A program made the position numbers and the translations under genes. Below, piece by piece: positions 1 to 9,528 of a DNA stretch of 64,000 nt. The stretch is from contig NZ_FXAW01000003.1 in assembly GCF_900177665.1 (NCBI RefSeq), positions 1 to 64,000 on the forward strand, given 5' to 3'. The notes below the pieces were generated by a model, which was not told the DNA's origin, ran no database searches, and saw only the letters and a program-made list of their open reading frames with translations. Source of the DNA: Marivirga sericea. GTDB taxonomy: Bacteria > Bacteroidota > Bacteroidia > Cytophagales > Cyclobacteriaceae. The number at the start of each line of letters is the position of its first letter. Within the stretch, counting starts at the first letter, position 1.

Positions 1-1016
1 TCCTGACCTAAAGTCTCAGTGTTAAACATCCCGCTTCTCACATCACCTGCTTGAGACTCAATAGCTGCAATAAGCTCGTCACTAGCTGTAATAATGAATT
101 GGCTACCTCCTGTATCATTCATTAGCAATGAATGCAAACTGTTATTGGCACCGTCAACTCCATTCCAATCAGCAACACCTAAATCTGATGAAAACACTGC
201 TTCTGGATGAAATACGAAATTAGCATCATCCCATGAAGCTACATAATCAGCAGCTGCCACTAGGTCAGAACCGTCTCCAGCAATCGCTTGCTGAGCGAAG
301 TTAGCTGCGTCACCATTTCTACCCCAGTATAAATATACTCTTGCTAACAAAAGTCTAGCGGCATTTTTATTAGCTCTTGCTACAGCAGACGTTCCAGCAC
401 CAGCTTCAGGTAAATCAGCTATCGCTTCCAATAAATCTTGCTCTATTTGCTCGTATACCTGCTCATTGGTGGCTCTTGGTCTATCGTCCGCATTGGCAGA
501 ACCAACAGTAGCTTCAGTTCTTAATATAGCAGATAAGTTAAACCCATTCACTTCCTGACCTGGCTCATAGCCTAAAGTTCTCGCTAAATCGTGATAGAAT
601 AAAGCACGTAAAAATTTAGCTTCGGCCTTCAACACATTTTTAGCCGCTTGATCTCCAGCAACTTCCTCGCCATCAATCAGGTTAATAACGATATTACATT
701 CGTTAATAGCAATGTAACGATTAAACCAGATATTGATACCCGAATTCACTGCGTTTACATAGTCATCTTCATATCGACCGGTAAACTGTACAAGCTGCAT
801 GTTATCAGCTAAAATTTCAGGTGCTATCATCATTTCTTGACCATAATACTCAAAATCGTTCACGCTTTCATAGGCAGCGAACAAAACTGCTTCAAAGCCG
901 CCTGTATCGCCTAGTACCACTTCTTGAGGAAGTGCCTCCTTATTCTCAACATCTAGATCTGTACAAGATGTAAAAAGGATGCCTCCCATTAAAAATATAT
1001 ATAATAATTTCTTCAT
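1..1016 (-). CDS. SusD/RagB-family nutrient-binding outer membrane lipoprotein (partial, C-terminus beyond window)
   Basis: Reading the minus strand from the ATG at 1016 gives 338 uninterrupted codons to the window edge. The product begins with a lipoprotein signal (MKKLLYIFLMGGILFTSC), so Cys18 is the likely lipidated residue and mature N-terminus. The body has SusD-family features: the stretch with NECNIVINLIDG, then AEAKFLRALFYHDLARTLG, then ANKNAARLLLARVYLYWG, the TPR-like helices of the family. SusD proteins sit on the cell surface and cap the SusC barrel to capture oligosaccharides or peptides. The gene starts 20 bases after the susC stop, so the two are one operon. The C-terminal part is off the window and the substrate cannot be told. 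Confidence 0.93.
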   Translation of the reverse strand, partial: MKKLLYIFLMGGILFTSCTDLDVENKEALPQEVVLGDTGGFEAVLFAAYESVNDFEYYGQEMMIAPEILADNMQLVQFTGRYEDDYVNAVNSGINIWFNRYIAINECNIVINLIDGEEVAGDQAAKNVLKAEAKFLRALFYHDLARTLGYEPGQEVNGFNLSAILRTEATVGSANADDRPRATNEQVYEQIEQDLLEAIADLPEAGAGTSAVARANKNAARLLLARVYLYWGRNGDAANFAQQAIAGDGSDLVAAADYVASWDDANFVFHPEAVFSSDLGVADWNGVDGANNSLHSLLMNDTGGSQFIITASDELIAAIESQAGDVRSGMFNTETLGQ

Positions 1017-1036
1017 GATTATCTCTTGTTTAAAAA

Positions 1037-4000
1037 TTATAATCCGATGTTAATACCTGCTGAGAACTGTCTTCCTAAAGGATATGCTCCGAAAGAAGAT
1101 TCACCGGTACCGTTATTATTGGCCACTACTTCAGGATCAATACCATCATATTCGGTCCAAGTTAAAAGATTCACTCCTTGCACAAATACTCGTGCTTGTC
1201 TCATATTCACTCTTTCCATTATTGATTTAGGTAAATCATAAGACAAGGTTAAAGTCTTCAATCTTATGTAAGAAGCATCGGACAAGAATCTATCGGTTAC
1301 CAAATTAGTACTAGTTTGGGCTACACCTGCTATCGTTTGATTAGGCGTTACCTGAGGATAGTTGGTTAAATCCCCTGGCTGTTGCCATCTGTTCATGATG
1401 TCTTGCCTTTTATTTCCAACTCCACCTGTACCAAGAAGATTATACAAATCACCATTATAGGCCATATTACCATACTGGTATTGGAAAAATACATCTAAAG
1501 ACAATCCTTTGTAAGAGAAGGTATTACTCCATCCACCAAAATGCGTTGGAATAGCACTTCCTGCAACATAGCCATCTTCAAAGTTTTCAGTGTAAGAAAG
1601 GTTACCATCTTTGTTGACAAACATTTGACGCCCGTTAGCAGGATTCACACCAGCTGATTCTGCAAAGTAGAAGAAATCTGACGGCTCACCTACAATTAAC
1701 TCTGGAACTCCTGTATCTGCATCAAAAATAGTATCTTGACCACCAACTAGTTCTATTACCTCATTCTGCAAGAATGAAATATTAAATCTTGAATCAAATC
1801 TGAAACCTCCTTGATCGACAACAATACCACCAATCTCGATATCAATACCTTGGTTTCTTACTGCACCCACATTATCAAATATGGAGTTATTCCCTACACC
1901 TGCATTTTGGAAGAATGGAACTGCAAATAATAAATCTCTATTATTTGTTCTCCAGAAATCAATATTACCAAATAATCTATTATTCAATAATGAGTAATCT
2001 ATACCAATGTTGATGGCTTCTTCTTGCTCCCACTGAACAAAGTCGTTACCCAGTTGAGTTATCGTAACAGTGGAACCTCCTAAATATTGACCAGTTGCAC
2101 CTCCCCAATTGGTTAAAGGAACGTAGTTGGCTGGAAGTCCGTCCTCAGGATCTCTTAACTCAGCGTTTCCTAATACACCGTAACTCGCTTTTAATTTTAA
2201 GTCATCCACAAAACTTACATCTTGTAAGAACACCTCATCAGATAATCTCCATCCAAGGGAACCTGCATAGAAAGTACCATACTTAGACTCAGATCCAAAT
2301 CTTGAATGACCATCACGTCTTACAGTCACACTAGCTAAATAACGATCATCGAAATCGTAATCCACTTTTCCGAATACTCCCAATCTTTTATATTCGTCAT
2401 AGAAACCTCCTACAGAAGTTGGCTGACCATCTCCTGGTAATCTAAAGAATGGATTAGCAAATGAGTTGGCACCTAAGTTTGCTCCTTCTCTTTCTTCAAA
2501 CTTATACTCATAACCTACAATACCTTTCACTCTATGAACATCAGCAAATATCTTACTGTAATTCAAGTTATAGTTGGTGTTCACGTTTATGGTTCTTCTA
2601 TTATTAACCAAAATTGAACCACCAGCGGCAGCAAAAACAGGTATGGTAGATGGCCTTTGTTGATCATCTCTATTCATAGAAAAATCAATTCCAATAAAAC
2701 CAGTTGCAGATAAACTAGGTAAGATTTGATAGGTTGCATTTGCACTTGATACCGTTTGCAATGTTCTACCTAATCTTACTTCTTCATTAACCCCTTGCAA
2801 GATATTGTATCCAAATAAGTGTGATAGACCATTGGTTGGATAAAGATTGTAATCTCCATTTGCATCAGTGGCAGGTGAAGTTGGGATTGCACCAAAAGAT
2901 GCCACCCAAGGCCCGTTCACAAAGTTACCATTTGCAATTGTACCGAAAGTTTTATTATGCGCTAATGATAATTTAGCTCCTACTGTTAATTTATCAGTTG
3001 CCTGATGATTTAAGTTCAATCTACCTGTAAATCTTTCAAAATCAGACATGATTACCTGACCTTCTTGCTTGTTATATGATCCACCAAAGTAGAATTGAGT
3101 TTTCTCATCTCCACCTGACATTGATAGGTCATAGGTTCTAAATCTTGCATCTTGGAACATATTATCTACCCAGTCATACTCCTCATAAGAAGACGGATCT
3201 TCTGGGTTACCGAATAGTGCAAATGCACCAGTACCTGGAGTAGCAGGATCAATACCTACATTCGTTTGTTGCTCCGCCTGGAAGGTTGTAAAGTCTCGAG
3301 CATCTAATACTTCATACAAATTGAACGGCTGTACAACACCTTCTTGAACACTCAAATTCACTTGCGTTTTTCCTTTTCTAGAACCAGTTTTAGTCGTTAC
3401 GATTACAACACCATTAGCTGCCTGAGCACCATATATCGCTGATGCAGATGCATCTTTTAAGATATCAATAGACTCAATATCATTTGGGTTGATAGAGTTC
3501 AATGGATTTGAAGATCCTTGCGTTGTCCCTCCTCCTTGTGTTCCAACCTGAACACCATCAATAATAATTAATGGGTCGTTACTAGAGTTAATTGAACCAA
3601 CTCCTCTAATTCTGATATTCATAGCACCACCTGGAGCACCACTGGCAGCAGAAATTTGCGTACCTGCAACTCGACCCTGTATAGCTCTATCAAAAGATTG
3701 CATCGGTAAATCTTCGATCACATCACCCTTAACAGAAGAAATTGAACCAGTGATTTCTCGTTTCAATTGAGAACCATAACCAGTTACCACAACTTCTGAT
3801 AATTGTTGCACATCTGTTGCCATTTGGATATCGATTACAGAACGAGATCCAATAGGAACTTCCTGCTTTACCATTCCAATAAATGTAAATACCAATGTAC
3901 CTCCACCTGAAGGAACTGATATTTTGTAATTACCATCTAGGTTAGTGGTAATACCAGTACCAGTACCTTTTAGTAATACGTTCACACCTGGTAACGCTTC

Positions 4001-4102
4001 GCCAGTCTCATCATCAGTGACTGTGCCGCTTACCGTGCGATCCTGTGCCCATGCATGTAGCACCAACACCAGCATAAAACATGTCAGTAAAAACTTTCTC
4101 AT
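1037..4102 (-). CDS. SusC/RagA-family TonB-linked outer membrane transporter
   Basis: 1021 residues. A signal peptide (MRKFLLTCFMLVLVLHAWAQ) is followed by a carboxypeptidase-regulatory-like domain (about 25-105, with GTVTDDETGEALPGVNV), a TonB plug domain (about 105-230, with VVTGYG and GRVAGTQI, then the SusC-typical IRIRGVGSINSSNDPLIIIDG), and a long beta-barrel ending in an aromatic/Leu-rich strand (FSAGINIGL). The family imports oligosaccharides or peptides through the outer membrane using TonB energy, with the SusD lipoprotein as lid. Length is normal and the frame is intact. No ECF sigma/anti-sigma pair or glycoside hydrolase is visible beside it, so the substrate is unknown. A possible promoter lies at 4160-4167. 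Confidence 0.96.
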   Translation of the reverse strand: MRKFLLTCFMLVLVLHAWAQDRTVSGTVTDDETGEALPGVNVLLKGTGTGITTNLDGNYKISVPSGGGTLVFTFIGMVKQEVPIGSRSVIDIQMATDVQQLSEVVVTGYGSQLKREITGSISSVKGDVIEDLPMQSFDRAIQGRVAGTQISAASGAPGGAMNIRIRGVGSINSSNDPLIIIDGVQVGTQGGGTTQGSSNPLNSINPNDIESIDILKDASASAIYGAQAANGVVIVTTKTGSRKGKTQVNLSVQEGVVQPFNLYEVLDARDFTTFQAEQQTNVGIDPATPGTGAFALFGNPEDPSSYEEYDWVDNMFQDARFRTYDLSMSGGDEKTQFYFGGSYNKQEGQVIMSDFERFTGRLNLNHQATDKLTVGAKLSLAHNKTFGTIANGNFVNGPWVASFGAIPTSPATDANGDYNLYPTNGLSHLFGYNILQGVNEEVRLGRTLQTVSSANATYQILPSLSATGFIGIDFSMNRDDQQRPSTIPVFAAAGGSILVNNRRTINVNTNYNLNYSKIFADVHRVKGIVGYEYKFEEREGANLGANSFANPFFRLPGDGQPTSVGGFYDEYKRLGVFGKVDYDFDDRYLASVTVRRDGHSRFGSESKYGTFYAGSLGWRLSDEVFLQDVSFVDDLKLKASYGVLGNAELRDPEDGLPANYVPLTNWGGATGQYLGGSTVTITQLGNDFVQWEQEEAINIGIDYSLLNNRLFGNIDFWRTNNRDLLFAVPFFQNAGVGNNSIFDNVGAVRNQGIDIEIGGIVVDQGGFRFDSRFNISFLQNEVIELVGGQDTIFDADTGVPELIVGEPSDFFYFAESAGVNPANGRQMFVNKDGNLSYTENFEDGYVAGSAIPTHFGGWSNTFSYKGLSLDVFFQYQYGNMAYNGDLYNLLGTGGVGNKRQDIMNRWQQPGDLTNYPQVTPNQTIAGVAQTSTNLVTDRFLSDASYIRLKTLTLSYDLPKSIMERVNMRQARVFVQGVNLLTWTEYDGIDPEVVANNNGTGESSFGAYPLGRQFSAGINIGL

Positions 4103-4159
4103 ATTTTCTTTTAGATTTAGTTAAAAGCAGTCTCCACCTTGGAAACTGCATAGCATTCT

Positions 4160-4167
4160 CAAAAGTA
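4160..4167 (-). promoter_or_regulatory. Candidate -7 element of the susC-susD promoter
   Basis: The minus strand reads TACTTTTG, matching the Bacteroidota -7 consensus TAnnTTTG, about 58 bases before the susC ATG. No convincing -33 TTTG lies 19-20 bases upstream. The assignment rests on the -7 match and position alone. Confidence 0.35.
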
Positions 4168-4618
4168 GAAATTCACTTATGCTTTTAAATCAGCCATAAA
4201 AACTGAATTTATTTATTAAAAAGTAATACAATATGTATTAGTCAAAGGGCAGCAAAAAACCATGTAACCCTGACATTTTAATTCGTAAACCTGCATTAAA
4301 ACAAATGTCATTTTTGCTATCATTGTGGCTAAACTAATCTGCAGACCTGATTCCAAACAGCTTTAGTGAAAAATGTATTTCCCGACATTCATAAAATGCC
4401 ATAACAAAATTTGAATTCATTGTTTATAGTCACATTGAGCAGCTTCCATTAAAAGATTAAAAGGAATTGGGAGATGATCTTACTAATTGATCATTTGGAG
4501 GGGAATTGGAGCTAATACGTTGACAATATAAAACTTAACTTGATTTATGAGTCTCATGAAATTTTATACTGTAACAGAATAAATGCTTAACAACTTATTT
4601 AATTATTTGTGCTCCATT

Positions 4619-4663
4619 GGTTAATAACTTAATTAATCAAAAGGTTAAGAACTTAATTAATTA
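4619..4663. repeat. Two-copy AT-rich direct repeat, 24-base period
   Basis: GGTTAATAACTTAATTAATCA begins at 4619 and GGTTAAGAACTTAATTAATTA begins at 4643; 18 of 21 bases agree. The repeat lies about 500 bases upstream of susC and just beyond the 3' end of the DUF5916 gene. It could be a protein-binding site or simple AT-rich drift. Confidence 0.45.
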
Positions 4664-4726
4664 CCGACACTAATGTTTAAAATCTTATGATTTGGATCTA
4701 TATAAAATTTAGATTGTATAGACCGA

Positions 4727-7189
4727 TCAGGATCCAGCAGTCATTTTATCTGGCTTAGATCGATTTAGATTCGTGTTATGAGAGAATGCATTTCGTATTC
4801 GATTATAATCTAAAAAATAGCTTAGTCTAATAGAAAAACTATTTAACTGCGGATGACTAAAAAGGTAATCAAGATTTTCATTAATACTCTGTCCGCTTTC
4901 CTGCAAATAGCTATCCAAGGCATTTCGATAGAGAATGGTAATCTGACTACCTGGAGCAAACCACCATGCAAACTTCAAATCCAGATTCCAGGTATTGAAG
5001 GAGACATCATAAATATTTTCCCTTTCGGGCTCTTCAGTCAATTCTCCATTTTGCTCTAAGCTATAGAGCTTTGTGTATAATGCCCCAGAATAATAGTGTC
5101 TGAAAATAAGGTTTAAAGAGATTTTATTATTGAAGATGTAATTTCCACCAATGGAATTTTCTACGGTGATCCTGTCTCGTTGCCCGAATATGATATCATT
5201 GCCATCCATATCAACAAATCCTTGTTCTTTGTAAGAAGGATTATAAAACAGTCCATAGTTTAAATTGAACTTATTAGAAAACCTATAGCGGGGATTTAAG
5301 CTAAGAAAAACACTACTTCTACCCTGCTCAAAATACTTGTACCAATCGATAAAACCCTCAAATGCCAATTTCTTTCTGAAATCTGTATTCATCCAAATCC
5401 ATTGATCTTGATATCCGGGAAACTTTACGTGTCTTCCATTTATTCTAGGTTCATAAATATCATTTTGCCCAAAGGGAGTAACTTCTACACCCCCACCATA
5501 ACTAAAGAATTCTTTTGTGGTAAAACTGGAATTAAAATTAAAAGTGAAATTGCTAAAAAGATCGGGATCTAATCTTCTAAAATGGAAAAGATTAAAATTC
5601 AAAAACATATTATTTAAGTTTCCTCTAGGCTGCAGATATCTATAGCCGTAATAACCGATATAGCGCACATAATTCGTGTTAGTCGAGAAACCAAGATCAT
5701 TAATATTATAGTCCAAGCTTCTCAGATCAATCCTACCTTCCACCCTATGCTCTCCGCTAATTTTAGTTGCCGCTGCTTGAATTTCGGTTCCAAAAGTGGT
5801 TTCATCTTCTTCGAAAACCCAGCTTCCTTCAGTGCTGGCGCCATAATTCCAAGTATTGGCTTTATTGGTGTGACTCACATAGAGCCCAGTTGCATTGGCA
5901 TCCCTAAAATTACCAACTCTGTTCACATTGGTATTTACAAAAGATACGGAGCTATTGTCACCAAAACGCTGATCCAAAACCGTTACATTATAGTTAGTAT
6001 ACGGCTCTACTATTTCAGCTCTTGTTTCACCGGTCTCAGTATTTCGAATATTAGCAAATGCCTCATCTGTAACTGCATTGAAAAATCCGATTCCTAGCCC
6101 ATTCTCCGTTCTACCGGACACTTTTGTTGCGTTAATTAAGTCAACTGTATTGGGTTGAAAGAGCACTTCCTCACCTTCATTGGCATTAGCACTGCGAGAG
6201 GGAGCACCCCCCACCCTTCTCGAATAAAACATATCACCCTTAGAAAATAACTCCGTTCCTTCATTGAAGAAGGCCCTTTGTTCGGCAAATTGAACTTCAA
6301 ATGCAGATAAATTCAGAACGTTATTATCAAAACGTGCTTGTCCGAAATCAGGGATTAAAACCATATCCAGTGTAAAAGCATCTGAAATACCGTATTTCAA
6401 ATCTAAGCCACCGTTGAAACTGAAATCAGTTTTGCCATCATAATTATTAGCGTATGCTGATATGTAAGGTTGAAAAGATAACCGGGTCGGAGTTTTGATA
6501 TTTTCAATGCCATGTATTTCTCCATCATAAAGCGAAAAAGCTCCTTTTTGATTATCTACATGATTCCAACTATAGCGTGTTCTGGTTCTAAACACTTCTC
6601 GCTCCATATTGAGGCCCCATTCTTGCACAGACTTCTTAGGGAATCTTAAAATAAAATAGGGAATAAAGGCCTCAACTACCCATCCATCATCATTAATCTT
6701 AACTTCACTATACCAAACAGCATCCCATGAATTATCCTCGTTTCCGTTGGTCATTTTAGCATCATATTGGACACCTGCTGCTGTTACAATGAACTGCATG
6801 CTTTGCTGCCGGTCGTTATATCCATTTAATAAAATAAAGAAGAAATCATCCGCTCCAATATCATCTCTTTCTGTTAATTCTGTAGCTATTTTATGAGGTT
6901 CAGGATCTTTCATATAAGCACCAAAATAGACGCCTAAGTCATCATATATAATTTTCACCTCAGTAGCCAAGCTATCGGGTATCGGACTCCCATTAGTTGG
7001 ATTTCTTTCTACAAAATTTTGAGCAATAGGGGCATCTTGCCAAGCCGCATCATCTAAGACTCCATCTATTTTGGGTGCTTCTGCTATTCTAGGGATGCTG
7101 ATAGTTTTTCGAAAAATGCTATCATTTTCCTGTGAAAAACTTAGGAAACATACAGAAAGTAATCCAATACTTAAAAAATACTTCAACAT
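4727..7189 (-). CDS. DUF5916 outer membrane protein with CBM9-like N-terminal domain
   Basis: 820 residues. A signal peptide (MLKYFLSIGLLSVCFLSFSQ) is followed by a domain resembling family 9 carbohydrate-binding modules (about 30-215: PKIDGVLDDAAWQDAP, then VKIIYDDLGVYFGAYMKD, ADDFFFILLNGYNDRQQ and the WNHV region). The rest is the DUF5916 part, rich in alternating aromatic beta strands that suggest a barrel in the outer membrane (for example FLNFNLFHFRRLDPDLFSNF). Proteins of this architecture are common in Bacteroidota, usually beside peptidases or TonB receptors, and their biochemical role is unsettled. It is transcribed divergently from the S9 peptidase gene. The domain call rests on recognisable family sequence; function is not inferred. 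Confidence 0.85.
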   Translation of the reverse strand: MLKYFLSIGLLSVCFLSFSQENDSIFRKTISIPRIAEAPKIDGVLDDAAWQDAPIAQNFVERNPTNGSPIPDSLATEVKIIYDDLGVYFGAYMKDPEPHKIATELTERDDIGADDFFFILLNGYNDRQQSMQFIVTAAGVQYDAKMTNGNEDNSWDAVWYSEVKINDDGWVVEAFIPYFILRFPKKSVQEWGLNMEREVFRTRTRYSWNHVDNQKGAFSLYDGEIHGIENIKTPTRLSFQPYISAYANNYDGKTDFSFNGGLDLKYGISDAFTLDMVLIPDFGQARFDNNVLNLSAFEVQFAEQRAFFNEGTELFSKGDMFYSRRVGGAPSRSANANEGEEVLFQPNTVDLINATKVSGRTENGLGIGFFNAVTDEAFANIRNTETGETRAEIVEPYTNYNVTVLDQRFGDNSSVSFVNTNVNRVGNFRDANATGLYVSHTNKANTWNYGASTEGSWVFEEDETTFGTEIQAAATKISGEHRVEGRIDLRSLDYNINDLGFSTNTNYVRYIGYYGYRYLQPRGNLNNMFLNFNLFHFRRLDPDLFSNFTFNFNSSFTTKEFFSYGGGVEVTPFGQNDIYEPRINGRHVKFPGYQDQWIWMNTDFRKKLAFEGFIDWYKYFEQGRSSVFLSLNPRYRFSNKFNLNYGLFYNPSYKEQGFVDMDGNDIIFGQRDRITVENSIGGNYIFNNKISLNLIFRHYYSGALYTKLYSLEQNGELTEEPERENIYDVSFNTWNLDLKFAWWFAPGSQITILYRNALDSYLQESGQSINENLDYLFSHPQLNSFSIRLSYFLDYNRIRNAFSHNTNLNRSKPDKMTAGS

Positions 7190-7564
7190 GTGAAAAAAAT
7201 TTAATTTCCTTATTTAAAGTGCTAGCGAGCATTCATCATTACCTACTTAAAACAGCATAAATAGAAGTATTGGGGACGATTCTAATTATTTTGAACAGGT
7301 AGATTTATTATATCGATGTCTTCCAACATTCAATAGTTGCATTTTTGCCCTATTTATTTTGGTGTACCAAAAACTAAACCATTCCTTATATACCGTATTT
7401 AAATACCATGAGGACACTTCAATAATCAAAAGATGTTCATTTACGAACAAAAGCGAGCGGATTTGGACAAATCAAGAGCACCCGTGAAAATTAATTTTTA
7501 ACACTCAATATATATCATCTATCAAAAAAAAATCATAAATTCAAACACACCAAACCTACTGACT
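7190..7564. other. Divergent intergenic region between DUF5916 and S9 peptidase genes
   Basis: 375 bases that must carry promoters for both flanking genes. The clearest structure is a perfect palindrome, TTTTGGT-GT-ACCAAAA, at 7357-7372. No good TAnnTTTG element was found on the plus strand. No coding frame or RNA was recognised. Confidence 0.5.
7357..7372. promoter_or_regulatory. Palindromic candidate operator
   Basis: TTTTGGT and ACCAAAA are exact inverted repeats (7 bases each side) around a 2-base centre, in the middle of a divergent promoter region. The symmetry and position fit a dimeric repressor site. No regulator gene is next to it, so the role is inferred. Confidence 0.35.
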
Positions 7565-9457
7565 ATGAATAAATTAACAATGATCAGCATAGCATTGCTA
7601 TGCTCTTGCCTTTTCGCATGCAAAAATGAAAAAGCACAAGAGGAAGAAACGCTCACCCAATATTCGATTGAAGAGTTTTACAATAACATCAACTATTCAG
7701 GTGGATACTTTTCTCATGATGAATCAAAACTACTAGTATCAAGTAATGCCACCGGAATTTATAATCTTTACGCCCTACATACTGATGGTTCTCGGATTGA
7801 CACCCTTTCGAATAATGAAGATGAATCTTGGTTTGCGGAATCCTATTTTCCAAATGATGATCGCATCCTATTTTCAGCAGATAAAGGGGGAAATGAAATC
7901 AGTCATATCTATTTATTGGATACCGATCAGAATGTGACCGACCTCACGCCTGCTGAAAATGAGAAAGCATCTTTTATAGGATGGAGTAAGGATTTAAAAA
8001 GTTTTAAATACACTTCTAATAAAAGAGATCCGCAGTTTTTTGATATCTACGAAATGGATATTGAAAACTTTGACAGTAAGATGATATTTGAAAATAATAC
8101 AGGTGGTAATCCTTCTGGCATTTCTGATGATCATAAATATGTGGCCATCAACAAACCTATTACCACATCCATCAATGAATTGATCATAGTGGAAGTGGAA
8201 ACGGGCGAACAGACCAAGATATCGCCTGAAAACCCAACGGCAAGCTATGGAGCACAGGAGTTCAGTGCAGACAATAAATCCCTCTTGTACACTACCAATG
8301 AAGGAAGCCAATTCACTTATCTGAGTAAATTTGATTTGGCTAGCGGTGAATCTGAAAAGGTAGTTGAAACAGACTGGGATGTTTGGTATGCCAACTTCTC
8401 TTGGGAGGGTACCTACCGTGTAATGGGAATTAATGAAGATGCCAATACCACTGTGAAAATTACCAACACAAAGGAAAGTGCAGAAGTAGAATTGCCAAAA
8501 ATAAAGGGTGGCAATATCAATGGAGTAGGCATCTCAAAGAGCGAAAATAAAATGCGATTATCAGTAGGAAGCTCTAAATCTCCTACTAATATTTATGTCT
8601 ATGATTTTGAGAGTAAAGAACTTAATAAACTCACAGAATCTTTAAATCCTGAAATGGATCGAGAGGATTTAGTTGAGGGAGAGGTCGTTCGCTATCCTTC
8701 CTTTGATGATTTAGAAATCCCTTCTATTCTATATAGACCACATCAAGCTTCAGCTGAAAATAAAGTACCCGTATTAGTTTGGGTACATGGAGGCCCAGGC
8801 GGTCAAACACGCTTAAATTATTCTCCATTAATTCAATATTTGGTTAATCATGGCTATGCCATTATAGGCGTGAATAATAGAGGAAGTAGTGGTTATGGGA
8901 AAACTTTTAACCGACTAGACGATCAAAAGCATGGAGAAGATGACTTAATGGATTGCATTTATGCTAAAGACTATTTGGCCACATTAGACTGGGCCGATAC
9001 TTCTCGAGTAGGTATAATTGGAGGCTCTTATGGTGGATATATGGTGATGGCAGCTCTAGCCTTTCAACCAGATGCTTTTGAAGTCGGAGTCAATATATTT
9101 GGTGTAACCAATTGGATTAGGACACTCAGATCTATCCCAAGCTGGTGGGAAGCTCAAAAAACTGCTTTGTATGAAGAATTAGGCAATCCAAATACTGATG
9201 ATTCGGTAAGGCTTTATAGAATCTCTCCCCTATTCCACGCGGATAAAATCACTAAGCCGGTGATGGTACTACAAGGAAGTAATGACCCAAGAGTATTACA
9301 AGTTGAATCCGATGAAATGGTGCAAAATGTGAAAGATAATGGCGTGCCCGTAGAGTATGTACTCTTCCCTGATGAAGGCCACGGTTTCCGTAAAAAGGAA
9401 AATGAGATTAAAGGATACGGACAAATAAAGGTATTTTTAGACGAGTATTTGAAATAA
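7565..9457 (+). CDS. S9-family serine peptidase (prolyl oligopeptidase / acylaminoacyl-peptidase type), lipoprotein
   Basis: 630 residues. The N-terminus is a lipoprotein signal (MNKLTMISIALLCSCLFAC, Cys19) and the protein then has two parts. Residues about 30-370 carry WD40/TolB-like propeller repeats (FSHDESKLLVSSN, FPNDDRILFSADKGG). Residues about 380-630 are an alpha/beta hydrolase with the oxyanion segment VWVHGGPGGQ. The catalytic triad can be read as Ser488 (GGSYGG), Asp574 (GSNDPRV) and His606 (DEGHGF). Such enzymes cleave peptides after proline or remove N-terminal dipeptides or acyl-amino acids, here probably at the outer membrane or in the periplasm. It stands alone and ends at a strong terminator. 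Confidence 0.93.
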   Translation: MNKLTMISIALLCSCLFACKNEKAQEEETLTQYSIEEFYNNINYSGGYFSHDESKLLVSSNATGIYNLYALHTDGSRIDTLSNNEDESWFAESYFPNDDRILFSADKGGNEISHIYLLDTDQNVTDLTPAENEKASFIGWSKDLKSFKYTSNKRDPQFFDIYEMDIENFDSKMIFENNTGGNPSGISDDHKYVAINKPITTSINELIIVEVETGEQTKISPENPTASYGAQEFSADNKSLLYTTNEGSQFTYLSKFDLASGESEKVVETDWDVWYANFSWEGTYRVMGINEDANTTVKITNTKESAEVELPKIKGGNINGVGISKSENKMRLSVGSSKSPTNIYVYDFESKELNKLTESLNPEMDREDLVEGEVVRYPSFDDLEIPSILYRPHQASAENKVPVLVWVHGGPGGQTRLNYSPLIQYLVNHGYAIIGVNNRGSSGYGKTFNRLDDQKHGEDDLMDCIYAKDYLATLDWADTSRVGIIGGSYGGYMVMAALAFQPDAFEVGVNIFGVTNWIRTLRSIPSWWEAQKTALYEELGNPNTDDSVRLYRISPLFHADKITKPVMVLQGSNDPRVLQVESDEMVQNVKDNGVPVEYVLFPDEGHGFRKKENEIKGYGQIKVFLDEYLK

Positions 9458-9477
9458 GTCAATCTTTATAAACAAGT

Positions 9478-9520
9478 AAACAGATCGTCACTTTTTTAAT
9501 TTTGAAGTGACGATCTGTTT
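9478..9520. terminator. Bidirectional rho-independent terminator
   Basis: A perfect 16-base inverted repeat (9478-9493 and 9505-9520, stem sequence AAACAGATCGTCACTT) encloses an 11-base T-rich loop. T-rich tracts flank it on both strands. It lies between the convergent S9 peptidase and FecR-like lipoprotein genes and can serve both. Confidence 0.9.
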
Positions 9521-9528
9521 GTTTAAAT

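Larger units (their letters stand above)
4103..4726. other. Intergenic region upstream of susC
   Basis: 624 bases without a gene. Next to susC it holds a candidate minus-strand -7 element at 4160-4167 and a small leader hairpin (GCAGT at 4128-4132 pairing with ACTGC at 4145-4149, with TCCA/TGGA inside). Further out, at 4619-4663, are two imperfect AT-rich copies of a 21-base unit that starts GGTTAA and ends in CTTAATTAAT plus a few bases. They are spaced 24 bases apart, and a weaker third copy begins near 4585. No coding frame or RNA gene was recognised. Confidence 0.5.

Noticed and set aside
5747-6097. 116-codon open frame on the plus strand
   Set aside because: It is antisense to the DUF5916 gene, has no recognisable domain, and the minus-strand frame is clearly the coding one.
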